64,000 nucleotides of DNA from Rhodosalinus sp041365695 (GTDB taxonomy: Bacteria > Pseudomonadota > Alphaproteobacteria > Rhodobacterales > Rhodobacteraceae), in NCBI RefSeq assembly GCF_041365695.1, contig NZ_JBGFSJ010000005.1, forward strand, positions 329,367-393,366, written 5' to 3'. The notes under the pieces were generated by a model that saw only the letters and a list, made by a program, of their open reading frames with translations, ran no database searches and was not told the DNA's origin. Made by a program: the position numbers and the translations under genes. Shown piece by piece: positions 30,109-38,423 of this stretch (positions are counted from its first letter, which is position 1; every line of letters begins with the position of its first letter).

Positions 30109-30828
30109 TCACATCGCCGCCCGTTCCGATAGCCGCTCCTGCAAAAGCCCCGTGACATGCGCGAGCGCGCCGCGCCCGGCGCGCCCCTCGGCGCGGGCGG
30201 CCGCGAGGGCCCTTGCGGCCTCGGCCAGAGGCGCATCCTCCGCGATCCGGGCCACCCCGCCCAGGAACTGCGCGACGTAGTCGAGCCCGGCCGGCCCCGT
30301 CTTGCCGGACAGGACCCTGGCGGCATGCGCGAGGTCGTCGTGGTAGGCGATCGGGTCGGGCCGGGGCATGGCCCCGATCGCGGCGCGCCCGGGCGCCGAT
30401 ACCTCGACGCTGTCCGGCAGGTGGCTGAGCACCGCGCGCTGGAAGGCGGCGAGCCCCGGCAAGGGCTTCGGCAGGAACCCGTGGGCACCGGCGGCGAGCG
30501 CCGCGCCTTCGGCGCAGGGATCGCCGCTCATCCCCAGGATGACCTGGGCCGCCGCCGTGGCGCGCGCGGCCTCGGCCAGGAGCTGGGCGCCCGACCCGTC
30601 GGGCAGCCCCATGTCCACCAGCAGCACGCTGGGCCGGTAGACGGCAAGATGGCGCCGCGCGGCGGCAAGACTGTCGGCGCGGCGAATGCGCGCGCCGGAC
30701 CGCAGGCACAGAAGGCGCAACGCCTCGCTCGCGAAGCGGCTGTCCTCCACGGCGAGGACGGTCAGCCCGGCAAGCGGGCCCGCGCCGGCGGGGCGGCGAA
30801 GCGGGATGATGCGGTCGTGTTCGTCCAT
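30109..30828 (-). CDS. Response regulator receiver-domain protein
   Basis: A 239-residue protein with a CheY-like receiver at about residues 20-135 (LTVLAVEDSRFASEALRLLCL; phosphoacceptor D72 in LLVDMGLPDGSG; conserved lysine in GFLPKPL). The C-terminal 100 residues are alanine-rich and helical (HDDLAHAARVLSGKTGPAGLDYVAQFLGGVARIAED) and resemble a phosphotransfer-like helical bundle rather than a DNA-binding domain, although I see no clear Hpt histidine motif. No kinase is adjacent. The output is therefore probably protein interaction. The start at 30828 is the first ATG before the receiver. It converges on aspS. Confidence 0.82.
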   Translation of the reverse strand: MDEHDRIIPLRRPAGAGPLAGLTVLAVEDSRFASEALRLLCLRSGARIRRADSLAAARRHLAVYRPSVLLVDMGLPDGSGAQLLAEAARATAAAQVILGMSGDPCAEGAALAAGAHGFLPKPLPGLAAFQRAVLSHLPDSVEVSAPGRAAIGAMPRPDPIAYHDDLAHAARVLSGKTGPAGLDYVAQFLGGVARIAEDAPLAEAARALAAARAEGRAGRGALAHVTGLLQERLSERAAM

Positions 30829-30978
30829 TGGCGGTCTCCTCTCACGCGGTGTGCTGGCCGAGTCGGAGCATTGGCCCCGCGTGGTGAAGGAGGGGTTAAG
30901 CGCCGCGGCTTCCCCTTGCGGCCGCGGTGCTTCCTGTCCCATATGATGGCAACGCGCGAAACAGGAAGGCCCCGTCCC

Positions 30979-31383
<405 letters not shown>

Positions 31384-31430
31384 GCCCGGCAGCCGCGCCG
31401 CCGCCGGCGCAAGCCTGAAAGGATCCCCGC

Positions 31431-31724
31431 ATGTCCATCGCCTCGGCGCTCGTGCTCTACGCCGTCATCTGGTTCATGACGTTGCTGGTCGCGCTGCCCA
31501 TCCGGATCCAGACCCAGGGCGATCTCGGCAAGGTGACCGACGGCACGCATGCGAGCGCGCCCGAACATCATCACCTGGGCCGGAAGATCCGGATCGTCAC
31601 GGTGGTCTCCCTGCTTCTCTGGGCGGTGATCGCGGGCATCATCCTGTCGGGATGGATCACGGTGCAGGACATCGACTTCTTCAACCGGATGCGTCCCCCT
31701 TCAGCCGGTGGTACAGGTGCGTGA
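31431..31724 (+). CDS. DUF1467 family small membrane protein
   Basis: A 97-residue protein with two transmembrane helices (ALVLYAVIWFMTLLVALPI at 6-24 and VTVVSLLLWAVIAGIILSGW at about 56-75) and a short hydrophilic loop containing HHHLGRK. This matches DUF1467, an alphaproteobacterial family of unknown function that usually follows mce, as here. The 3' end overlaps the end of the convergent CysZ-like gene by 44 bases, so the two transcripts share antisense sequence. Confidence 0.88.
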   Translation: MSIASALVLYAVIWFMTLLVALPIRIQTQGDLGKVTDGTHASAPEHHHLGRKIRIVTVVSLLLWAVIAGIILSGWITVQDIDFFNRMRPPSAGGTGA

Positions 31725-32391
31725 AGGTGGCTGCGCCGAGGATCGGCACGAAGAGGTTCAGCACCGGCACGACGAGCGGCAGCGCCATCAGCACGCCGGC
31801 CGCCCAGATCGTCGCCGCGTGACGCCGGCGTAGCCGCAACGCGCCCGCGCGCCCTTCGCGCCGCATCGCCGCCACGGTGAAGTATTCCCGCCCGAGCAGG
31901 TAGCCGTTCACGGCGATGAAGACGGGCGCACCCGCGACCGGCAGCACGAGGATCAAGAGAAGCGCCGCGGCGTTCGCGGCGATCAGGACGCCCATTGCGG
32001 CAAGACCGTCCCGCACGGCATCGGACACGGGCACGGCGGGCGCGGGCGGCAGGCCGGGGAAATGACGATCCTCCACGGCCTCGGCCACCTCTTCGAGGAA
32101 CATGGACACGAAGGCCGACGCGACGGGCACCATCAGGAACACCGACAGCACGAGCATGAGCAGCAGGAACGCCCAGCTCAGCACGTTGTCCACCCAGCCG
32201 ACCTCGCCCAGAAGCGGGAGGGTGACGGTATCGCCCACGAGCCAGCCCACCCCCCAGACGAGCACCGCGGTAACCGCCGCCAACAGCAGCGCCGTCAGCC
32301 CCAGCCCGCGCCAGAACACCGCGCGGAAGCGGCGGTCGCCGATCTGGCCCAGCGCCTTGAGGAAATCGCCCAGGATCACTCCGTCACCCAT
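31681..32391 (-). CDS. EI24/CysZ-like membrane protein
   Basis: A 236-residue inner-membrane protein with about six hydrophobic segments and the EI24-domain features GVGWLV, FLMVPVASAFVSMFLEEVAEAVE and VNGYLLGREYFTVAAMRR. The family includes CysZ sulfate permeases, but many alphaproteobacterial members have no tested substrate, so the name is structural only. Its ATG lies inside the end of the upstream nitroreductase gene (16-base overlap), so the two form an operon. A GTG five codons downstream is an alternative start. Confidence 0.85.
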   Translation of the reverse strand: MGDGVILGDFLKALGQIGDRRFRAVFWRGLGLTALLLAAVTAVLVWGVGWLVGDTVTLPLLGEVGWVDNVLSWAFLLLMLVLSVFLMVPVASAFVSMFLEEVAEAVEDRHFPGLPPAPAVPVSDAVRDGLAAMGVLIAANAAALLLILVLPVAGAPVFIAVNGYLLGREYFTVAAMRREGRAGALRLRRRHAATIWAAGVLMALPLVVPVLNLFVPILGAATFTHLYHRLKGDASG

Positions 32392-32954
32392 GTGACGATC
32401 GCGTCGAGGTCGGGCCGCGGGCGTTCCGGCGGCGCGGCGCTTTCGGTGCCGATATGGATGAAACCGGCCACCCGTTCGCCGTCCGCAAGGCCCAGCGCCG
32501 CGCGGCCGAAGGTCGGGTCGTGGGCGGGCCAGCCGGACAGCCAGTTGGCGCCCCAGCCGGAGGCCAGCGCGGCATTGAGCAGCGACAGGCAGGCCGCGCC
32601 GGCCGAATAGGTCTGTTCGAGCGGCGGGATCTTCTCGGAGGGCTTCTGCACCTCGATCACCGCCACCGCGAGCGGGCTGTCGGCGAATTGCCGGGCATCC
32701 TTGTCGGTGTCGGGGTCGGGCCGACCGAGCTCGGCGGCCCGTGCCCGGGCCGCGGCGGCCAGCCGGTCGAGCGCGCCGCGTTCCAGCACGACGAAGCGCC
32801 ACGGCTCCAGCTTGCCATGATCGGGCACCCGTGCCGCCGCCTTCAGGATCGGCGCCAGCGCCGCGCGGTCGGGGGCGGGGGCGCCCAGCGTCTTGGCCGG
32901 GCGCGAGCGGCGGCTCAGCATGAATTCGAGAGCGGCGGGATTGGGCGCGGGCAT
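32376..32954 (-). CDS. Nitroreductase family protein
   Basis: A 192-residue FMN-dependent NAD(P)H oxidoreductase. The N-terminal SRRSRPAKTLGAPAPDRAAL and AARVPDHGKLEPWRFVVL are the FMN-binding motifs of the short, YdjA-type branch; SAGAACLSLLNAALASGWGANWLSG is the conserved core helix. The physiological substrate is unknown; members reduce nitroaromatics, flavins or quinones. It heads a two-gene unit with the EI24-like gene. The ATG at 32954 is chosen by alignment to the family. Confidence 0.9.
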   Translation of the reverse strand: MPAPNPAALEFMLSRRSRPAKTLGAPAPDRAALAPILKAAARVPDHGKLEPWRFVVLERGALDRLAAAARARAAELGRPDPDTDKDARQFADSPLAVAVIEVQKPSEKIPPLEQTYSAGAACLSLLNAALASGWGANWLSGWPAHDPTFGRAALGLADGERVAGFIHIGTESAAPPERPRPDLDAIVTWVTE

Positions 32955-33057
32955 GGTCTCTCCTTCGGTGATACCGACTATCTCGGCCACGGCGGGGCGG
33001 GTTTCAAGCGGCGTCGCGCTCTGGACGGGTGGTCGCGTCCCGTGGAAGGGACATGTC

Positions 33058-33312
33058 ATGGCATTGCCGGACCTTACGCATCTCGCCCGGCCGGGCGCGC
33101 AGATCGCGCTGCGCGTGACGCCGCGCGCGGGGCGGGAGCGGCTCGTCGAAGAGGCGGGGCGCCTGCGCGCCTACGTCACCGCGCCGCCCGAAGGCGGCCG
33201 CGCGACGACCGCGGCGCAGGCGCTTCTGGCCCGGGCCATGGGTGTCGCGAAGACGCGGCTGACCCTCGTGCGTGGCGCGCGCTCGCGCGAGAAGGTGTTC
33301 CGTCTGGACTGA
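33058..33312 (+). CDS. DUF167 (YggU) family protein
   Basis: An 84-residue protein with the full DUF167 pattern: LRVTPRAGRERLVEE, then RLRAYVTAPPEGGRA, a helix, and LTLVRGARSREKVFRL at the end. The fold is known from E. coli YggU, but the function is not. The ATG at 33058 gives the normal N-terminus. It converges on the next small gene, 15 bases away. Confidence 0.9.
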   Translation: MALPDLTHLARPGAQIALRVTPRAGRERLVEEAGRLRAYVTAPPEGGRATTAAQALLARAMGVAKTRLTLVRGARSREKVFRLD

Positions 33313-33327
33313 CGGCCAAGGCGCCGC

Positions 33328-33564
33328 TCAGCCGCCGTTGCGGCGCTTGTAGACGCCCTCGGGAAGCTCGATCGCCGCGGCGAGGTCGCGCATCTGCGAC
33401 ATGGAGAGCGTGATGCGGTTCACCCGGTCGGTCCGCGGGTCGTACTGCTCGACCGTGACGCATTCCTCGAAGCCGTGCACGATGACATCTTCCTGAAGCG
33501 GCACCTCGCCCTCGTCGACCAGGGTGACCACGGTGGCGTCGAATTCGTGCTCGATGCTGAACAT
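33328..33564 (-). CDS. Conserved hypothetical protein, 78 residues
   Basis: A small acidic soluble protein beginning MFSIEHEFDATVVTLVDEGE and ending ELPEGVYKRRNGG. I recognise no named domain. Its balanced composition, unlike the Arg/Ala-rich shadow frames around it, and its compact placement between two genes support real coding. It looks like an orphan family of the Rhodobacteraceae, from memory. No catalytic motif or cysteine cluster is visible. Confidence 0.7.
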   Translation of the reverse strand: MFSIEHEFDATVVTLVDEGEVPLQEDVIVHGFEECVTVEQYDPRTDRVNRITLSMSQMRDLAAAIELPEGVYKRRNGG

Positions 33565-33692
33565 GACCGAAGCCTAGCGGCGCGCGAGGCGGATGTGCAA
33601 GTTCATCGGCGGATCACGCCGAAATGTCTGGAACCGGGCCGCGGCGTGCCGATACTGGGACCGGTGTCGAAACGCGAGGTCACGGGAAAACG

Positions 33693-34418
33693 ATGCTCGG
33701 CTCCGCCATCCGCTCCGCGCTTGCCCTTCTCGCCCTCGCCATCACGCTGGGCGGCTGCGCGCCGGTTCCCGTCCCGCAAACCCCGGATGCCCCGGCCGCG
33801 TCACCGTCCGAGGAGGCGCGCGTCCGCGCCGACGCCGCCGTGCGCCGTTTCGTGGAGGTGGTGGACAGGGTGGAGCCTGTCGCGGAAGCGGAGTGCCGGG
33901 AGATCTCGCCGGCCCTCGACTGCGACTTCCGGATCGTGGTGGACGACCGCCCCGGGCTTCCGCCGAACGCGTTCCAGACGCGCGACCCGGCCGGGCGGCC
34001 GGTCGTGGCGCTCAACATTCCGCTGATCGCCACGGTGCGCAACGCCGACGAATTGGCCTTCGTGATCGGCCACGAGGCGGCGCACCATGTTCTGGGGCAT
34101 ATCGACCGCCAGCGCGAGAACGCGCGTGCCGGCGCGCTGGTTTTCGGAGAGATCGCGGCCCGCGGTGGCGCCGGGCTCGAGGCGGTGCGGTCGGCCCAGG
34201 AAGTCGGCGCGATCCTCGGGGCGCGGAGCTACTCCAAGGATTTCGAGCTGGAGGCCGACGCGCTCGGGACGGTGATCGCCGCGCGGGCGGGCTATGACCC
34301 GGTGCGCGGCGCGGCCTTCTTCACGCGCCTTCCCGATCCCGGCAACCGCTTCCTGGGCACGCATCCGCCCAACGCCGCGCGGAGCGACCTCGTGCGCCGG
34401 GTCGCGTCAGGGCTCTGA
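33693..34418 (+). CDS. M48 family metallopeptidase, lipoprotein
   Basis: A 241-residue zinc protease predicted to be anchored in a membrane facing the periplasm. The signal peptide ends in the lipobox LGGC with C22. The zinc motif HEAAH is at 127-131 in FVIGHEAAHHVLGHI and the third ligand is probably E187 in FELEADALG. The C-terminal GTHPPNAARSDLVRR is typical of M48 proteins, which recut misfolded outer-membrane or periplasmic proteins. The frame is open upstream, but the chosen ATG yields the signal peptide. It stands 92 bases before the DUF6455 operon. Confidence 0.9.
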   Translation: MLGSAIRSALALLALAITLGGCAPVPVPQTPDAPAASPSEEARVRADAAVRRFVEVVDRVEPVAEAECREISPALDCDFRIVVDDRPGLPPNAFQTRDPAGRPVVALNIPLIATVRNADELAFVIGHEAAHHVLGHIDRQRENARAGALVFGEIAARGGAGLEAVRSAQEVGAILGARSYSKDFELEADALGTVIAARAGYDPVRGAAFFTRLPDPGNRFLGTHPPNAARSDLVRRVASGL

Positions 34419-34438
34419 GCCGGGGCGGGCCGGCGGGC

Positions 34439-34452
34439 TTGACCTGCATCAA
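34439..34452 (+). promoter_or_regulatory. FnrL-type box before the DUF6455 operon
   Basis: TTGACCTGCATCAA differs from the FnrL consensus TTGAT-N4-ATCAA at one base. Its centre is 65 bases before the first ATG (34511), so the predicted start would be near 34487 with a short leader. The site is seen; oxygen control is inferred. Confidence 0.7.
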
Positions 34453-34510
34453 AGCGCCCCCGGCGACGGGCAGGCACCCTCTTCCCGTAACGTCATGGAA
34501 GGAGGCCGCC

Positions 34511-34768
34511 ATGCAGGGTCAGAAGACGCTCAAGCGCCACGCCAACCTCGTGGACCGGATGGCCACGACGCTGGGCATCGACCTCGAGGAGAAGGCGCTT
34601 CGCGGCGAGCTCGCCTTCAACGAGATCGCCGACTCGGTGCTTGCCTGCAGCGGGTGCACGAGTCCCGGCCGGTGCGAGGCCTGGCTCGACGAGCACGCCG
34701 CGGGCAGCGACGCGGCGCCGGAATATTGCCGCAACGCCGATCTTTTCGCCCGCCTCGGCGGACGCTGA
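34511..34768 (+). CDS. DUF6455 family cysteine-motif protein (first of three)
   Basis: An 85-residue protein, first of three tandem relatives. It carries C-x2-C-x5-C (CSGCTSPGRC) followed 17 residues later by CRN (EYCRNADLF), the signature shared by all three. GGAGG precedes the ATG with good spacing. No transmembrane segment or signal peptide is seen. The four conserved cysteines suggest a metal or iron-sulfur site, and the upstream FnrL-type box suggests use at low oxygen. The function of the family is not known to me. Confidence 0.85.
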   Translation: MQGQKTLKRHANLVDRMATTLGIDLEEKALRGELAFNEIADSVLACSGCTSPGRCEAWLDEHAAGSDAAPEYCRNADLFARLGGR

Positions 34769-34778
34769 GGCGCGGGTC

Positions 34779-35069
34779 GTGCCGCGCCCTCTCGGCCCGC
34801 CCGGACGGCACTACTGGCTTTTGCAGCGCATGGCGCGCGTCACCGGCGCGGATACCGCCGGAGCGTGGGCCAGGGGGTGGCTTTCCGCGCCCGACTGGCG
34901 CGACATGGTGGACCGGTGCCGCGCCTGCGACAGGCTGGAGCGGTGCGGGCGCTGGCTCGATCTGCACGAGCGCGAGAATTGCCCCGCGGTCGCGCCGCCG
35001 CGGGGATGCCGCAACAGCGAGCGCCTTTCGAGGCTCTCGCAACCGGAAAAGGAGGCCACTCAGCCATGA
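34779..35069 (+). CDS. DUF6455 family cysteine-motif protein (second of three)
   Basis: A 96-residue paralogue with the same C-x2-C-x5-C (CRACDRLERC) and, 20 residues later, CRN. I start at GTG 34779 because the segment GPPGRHYWLLQRMARV matches the N-terminus of the third protein (GTPERHFWITRSVARAMG); an internal ATG at 34830 would remove it. It lies 10 bases after the first protein, and its stop overlaps the start of the third (ATGA). Confidence 0.8.
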   Translation: MPRPLGPPGRHYWLLQRMARVTGADTAGAWARGWLSAPDWRDMVDRCRACDRLERCGRWLDLHERENCPAVAPPRGCRNSERLSRLSQPEKEATQP

Positions 35070-35323
35070 ACGCGATCGGAACCCCGGAGCGCCATTTCTG
35101 GATCACGCGCAGCGTGGCGCGGGCGATGGGCATCAGCCTGTCCGACGCGCTCGCCGCCGAACGGCTCACGCCGCAGGTCTATGCCCGGATGGTCGAGAAC
35201 TGTGCCGCCTGTCCTCAGGCGCGGGCCTGCCAGGAATGGCTGGGCAGGCAAAGCATCGGTCATGCGCCGACCCCGCTGACGGGGTGCCGGAACTACGGGG
35301 CGATGATCGCGCTGAAGGCGTGA
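35066..35323 (+). CDS. DUF6455 family cysteine-motif protein (third of three)
   Basis: An 85-residue paralogue with C-x2-C-x5-C (CAACPQARAC) and CRN 18 residues later. The N-terminal helix (RHFWITRSVARAMGISLSDAL) matches the second protein more closely than the first, which points to a local duplication. GGAGG at 35051 serves the ATG. It converges on the NDUFA9-like gene 10 bases away. Confidence 0.85.
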   Translation: MNAIGTPERHFWITRSVARAMGISLSDALAAERLTPQVYARMVENCAACPQARACQEWLGRQSIGHAPTPLTGCRNYGAMIALKA

Positions 35324-35333
35324 CCGGGGGCGG

Positions 35334-36320
35334 TCAGTCCCGCAGGTTGCGGGCCGAGTCCTTGATCGCGGTATACTGGCCCGAGGGCCGGAAGCGCCAA
35401 AGGTACTCGGGCAGCACCGCCTCCATCGACACAGGCGCGATGCCGAGCTCGGCAAAGCCGCGCGCCCCGTCCGCGACGACGTTGTCGCGGCCGAGCTGAC
35501 GCACCTGGTCGCGGGTCAGTGTGCCGTTGCGGTAAAGCCGAAGAGTGGCGCGCTCCAGCCCGTCGAGGCCAGCCGCCATGATCCGCGCCACCCAGAATGG
35601 CACGCTGATCACCAGGCGGCGCCGCCGGATCACGCCCAGCATGAGCTGCATGAGTTCGCGGAACGTGTCGACGTCCGGGCCGCCCAGCTCGTAGATGCCG
35701 GGCTCGGCACGGCCGGTGACGCCCTCCACCGCCGCGGCCGCGACATCGTCGACATAGGCCGGCTGGAATCGGACATTCGCGCCGACGACCGGGATCGCCG
35801 GGCTGAACCGCGCCATGCCCGCGAACCGGTTGAAGAAGTCGTCCTCCGGGCCGAACAGGACCGAGGGCCGCAGGATCACCGCCTGCGGCATCGCCTCGAG
35901 CACCCGGCGCTCTCCTTCGGCCTTGCTGCGCGCGTAGAGACTGGGACCCTCGGGATCGGCGCCGATCGCCGAGATCTGGACCATGCGCGCCGCGCCGGCC
36001 TCCGCCGCGATCCGGGCGATTCGGCCCGCGCCCTCGGCCTGTACCGCGTCGAAGTTGTTCTTGCCGAACGAATCGAAGGTGCCCACGCAGTTGACGACCG
36101 CGTCCGCGCCCTGCGCGACGGCGGCGACGCTGGCATCGTCACGGATGTTGCAGAAAAGCGGCTCGACCTGTCCGACGACACCATAGGGGCGCACGAAATG
36201 CGCGTCGTTCGGATTCCGCACCGCGACGCGCACGCGCCAGCCTTCCTGGGCCATTCGCCGCGCGATGTAGCGCCCGAGGAATCCCGAGCCGCCGTAGATC
36301 GTGACGAGCTGCGCCATCAT
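35334..36320 (-). CDS. NAD(P)-binding NDUFA9-like protein
   Basis: A 328-residue atypical short-chain dehydrogenase. The Rossmann loop GGSGFLGRYIARRMAQEGWRVRVAVRNP opens the protein; NCVGTFDSFGKNNFDAVQAEGAGRIARIA, QISAIGADP and ARSKAEGERRV follow, as in the family of the complex I accessory subunit NDUFA9. In bacteria such proteins are associated with complex I assembly or quinone handling, but a role is not proven by sequence. Two adjacent ATGs (36320, 36317) are possible starts. It is a single gene, divergent from tRNA-Leu. Confidence 0.88.
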   Translation of the reverse strand: MMAQLVTIYGGSGFLGRYIARRMAQEGWRVRVAVRNPNDAHFVRPYGVVGQVEPLFCNIRDDASVAAVAQGADAVVNCVGTFDSFGKNNFDAVQAEGAGRIARIAAEAGAARMVQISAIGADPEGPSLYARSKAEGERRVLEAMPQAVILRPSVLFGPEDDFFNRFAGMARFSPAIPVVGANVRFQPAYVDDVAAAAVEGVTGRAEPGIYELGGPDVDTFRELMQLMLGVIRRRRLVISVPFWVARIMAAGLDGLERATLRLYRNGTLTRDQVRQLGRDNVVADGARGFAELGIAPVSMEAVLPEYLWRFRPSGQYTAIKDSARNLRD

Positions 36321-36405
36321 GGGCCTCCGCTACGCGTGTGACGCGCCTTCCTTACCGCCCGGCCGGGGGTGAAACAAGGCGGCCCGGCACCTCGTCGAAT
36401 CGCCG

Positions 36406-36434
36406 TTGACAGGTCCCTGGGCCGGGGCTACACC
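36406..36434 (+). promoter_or_regulatory. Promoter of tRNA-Leu
   Basis: A consensus -35 TTGACA (36406-36411) is followed after 17 bases by TACACC, a weak -10, placing transcription start about 10 bases before the tRNA. The -35 is strong; the -10 is only a partial match. Confidence 0.55.
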
Positions 36435-36450
36435 GCCGCTCACGACACCT

Positions 36451-36537
36451 GCCCAGGTGGCGGAACTGGTAGACGCGCTAGCTTCAGGTGCTAGTGCCCG
36501 TATGGGCGTGGAGGTTCGAGTCCTCTCCTGGGCACCA
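36451..36537 (+). tRNA. tRNA-Leu (anticodon CAG)
   Basis: The acceptor arms GCCCAGG and CCTGGGC pair perfectly and CCA is encoded (36535-36537). The anticodon stem CTAGC/GCTAG closes a loop TTCAGGT with anticodon CAG, reading CUG, the main leucine codon in this GC-rich genome. A long variable arm (TGCCCGTATGGGCG) and a GGTTCGAGTCC T-arm confirm a class II leucine tRNA of 87 bases. Confidence 0.97.
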
Positions 36538-36553
36538 TTATCGGCCGGATAAT
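36537..36553 (+). terminator. Hairpin after tRNA-Leu
   Basis: ATTATC (36537-36542) and GATAAT (36548-36553) form a 6-bp stem with a GGCCG loop, directly after the CCA end. The stem is AT-rich and there is only a weak T-run, so it may be a processing or termination hairpin. Confidence 0.4.
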
Positions 36554-36688
36554 TGGCATGGTCGTCCTGAAATTCCCCGGATGCTTGTCCCCCGTATCGC
36601 AGACCGTCCCGGACGCTGCATGGTGCAAAGGATGCAAGCCGCATTGTCGGACTCTCGGCGCTGCGACAGCGACGTGGGAGCCAATGTA

Positions 36689-37222
36689 TCAGGCGTCTGC
36701 GCCCAGTAGCGACCTGCGATAAGCGGCCGCGATCACCTCCGGACGCCTTGCATGGTCGGTGCAGAGATATCTTGCGCTCGGGCGCAGGCCGACCCGCCCG
36801 AGATCGAGGCGGTCGGCATCCCAGCAGACCCGGACCGTCAGATCGCCCGCCGTCAAGCCGTCGGAGTGTAGCCGGCAAGCCTCGGTCAGAAGCTCCATCT
36901 CGTCATCGCTGGCGTCGAACCAGGTTTCCCGCAGGGTCCGGGCATGATGTGCGGCACGCAGCCCGTGTTCGGGATCGTGATCCTCGTTCTCGCGCCGGCT
37001 GTCGTGGACCAGCGCGAAGAGTTCGACGACCTTGAGGTTGGCGCCGGTCGCCGCGGCCAGCATGCGGCCGTTGAAGAGAACGCGGCGCCAATGATCCTCG
37101 CCGTGGAACCCGCGATGTCCCAAGGCATGGGTCTGCACCAGATGCCGAAAGAACGCTTCGCTGACATTCGCGGACGGTTCGAACATGGTGCTTTGCCTCT
37201 CGTGTTTCGCCTGCCGCGTCAT
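36689..37222 (-). CDS. HD-domain phosphohydrolase-like protein
   Basis: A 177-residue protein with an HD-type metal site: H40 and H44 in GFHGEDHW, and H73-D74 in ALVHDSRRE, followed by EHGLRAAHHARTL. HD proteins cleave phosphate esters of nucleotides or similar; the substrate here is unknown. GGGAGG at the right distance favours the ATG at 37222; an alternative ATG at 37186 starts at MFEPSANVSEAF. Its base composition is a little more even than the core genes upstream. It is the first gene after tRNA-Leu and has no obvious operon partner. Confidence 0.75.
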   Translation of the reverse strand: MTRQAKHERQSTMFEPSANVSEAFFRHLVQTHALGHRGFHGEDHWRRVLFNGRMLAAATGANLKVVELFALVHDSRRENEDHDPEHGLRAAHHARTLRETWFDASDDEMELLTEACRLHSDGLTAGDLTVRVCWDADRLDLGRVGLRPSARYLCTDHARRPEVIAAAYRRSLLGADA

Positions 37223-37397
37223 GGGACCTCCCGGGTCAGGCGGATCATCCCGGGCCGTCTTCCAAGCCACCAGAGACCGGATCGGGTCGCAAGCCGGCGC
37301 CGGCCGGCGCCATGCCCCGCATAGAGGCGCGTCGCCCGGCACTGGCCAGACGCAGGTCCCGGCACGACCGAACGCTCTTTTCCGGTGCGACCACGGT

Positions 37398-38423
37398 TCA
37401 CTGTTGCTCGATCGCGTTGACCCATTCCCGAAGAAACGCCTGGCGGTTCAGCGGGTCCAGATACACCATCAATCCGGGCCCCAGGCGGATCGGCCCGAAA
37501 CCGGCTCTGGCGATTTCACGCGTCTCTCCCAGAGGTGGCAGCGCCCAATCGCCGGGAGCGTCACGAAGGCCGATGGCGAGCAACCGGTCGACGAACCTGC
37601 CCGCACTCTGCGGATCGCCCGAGGCACTCGGGATGATCGCGGTCCTCAGGATGACGTTCGAGAAATCGGTCATGCGCAGGATGCGCACACGGCCTCCGGA
37701 GTCCCGTGTGACCCTTTCGGCCGCATAACTCCCCAGCACGTTGTAGGCCAATGCCAGCCGCCCCTCCGCCACGTCGTCGATCATCTGCCCCGAGCAGCAG
37801 TAGAGCTTGGGACCGAGGCGCCCCATCACCTCGGCAAGACGCCAGTAGGCATCGGTCGCCCGTGCCTCCTGCGTCGCGAACAGATAGCCCAACCCGCTTT
37901 CCCGCACATCGTAGGTGCCGATCGCATCGCGGAAGCGTTCCGGGTTGTCGCGAAGAACGTCGATGAGGTCCTGTCGCGTCGTCGGGACCGGCAGGCCGGC
38001 GAACCGTTCGGTGGAGATGACCACCACCGCGGGTTCTGTCGTGAAGGCGAAGATCCGGTCGAGCCAGCGCGCCCAGTCGGGCAGAGCGTCGACCACGGGG
38101 GAACGGTGGCTTCGGGCATAGCCGTCGTTCACGAGCTGGAACTGAAGGTCCATCGCCGACGATATGGCGACGTCGAAGCGCGCGCCGTCGCGTATCGCAC
38201 GGTGAAGCTCGACCGAGGACGCGACCGCGTAGTCGAGGGTGAGCCCGGGATTGTCCGCGTGGAAATCCTCGAGGACCGGTGCGAAGACCTCCAGATCAGC
38301 CGTCGAGATGATGCGCAACGTCCGGCTGCCTGTGCCTTCGTAGCGGCGGTGCTCCTCCACCTCCAGCGCGGCGAGCAGCGTCGGCCAGAGGCTCAAGAAG
38401 ACGGCAATACAAGCGAGACGCAT
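37398..38423 (-). CDS. Periplasmic substrate-binding protein coupled to the TctDE-like sensor
   Basis: A 341-residue exported protein: signal peptide MRLACIAVFLSLWPTLLA, then an ABC-type binding fold (LRIISTADLEVFAPVLEDFHADNPGLTLDY; DVAISSAMDLQFQLVNDG; LAYNVLGSYA) like the iron(III)/small-anion group. No ABC permease is nearby. Instead its start overlaps the end of the sensor kinase gene by 31 bases, so it is co-made with the two-component system and probably acts as an auxiliary ligand receptor for the kinase. A CC pair (YCCSGQ) sits near the ligand region. Confidence 0.82.
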   Translation of the reverse strand: MRLACIAVFLSLWPTLLAALEVEEHRRYEGTGSRTLRIISTADLEVFAPVLEDFHADNPGLTLDYAVASSVELHRAIRDGARFDVAISSAMDLQFQLVNDGYARSHRSPVVDALPDWARWLDRIFAFTTEPAVVVISTERFAGLPVPTTRQDLIDVLRDNPERFRDAIGTYDVRESGLGYLFATQEARATDAYWRLAEVMGRLGPKLYCCSGQMIDDVAEGRLALAYNVLGSYAAERVTRDSGGRVRILRMTDFSNVILRTAIIPSASGDPQSAGRFVDRLLAIGLRDAPGDWALPPLGETREIARAGFGPIRLGPGLMVYLDPLNRQAFLREWVNAIEQQ

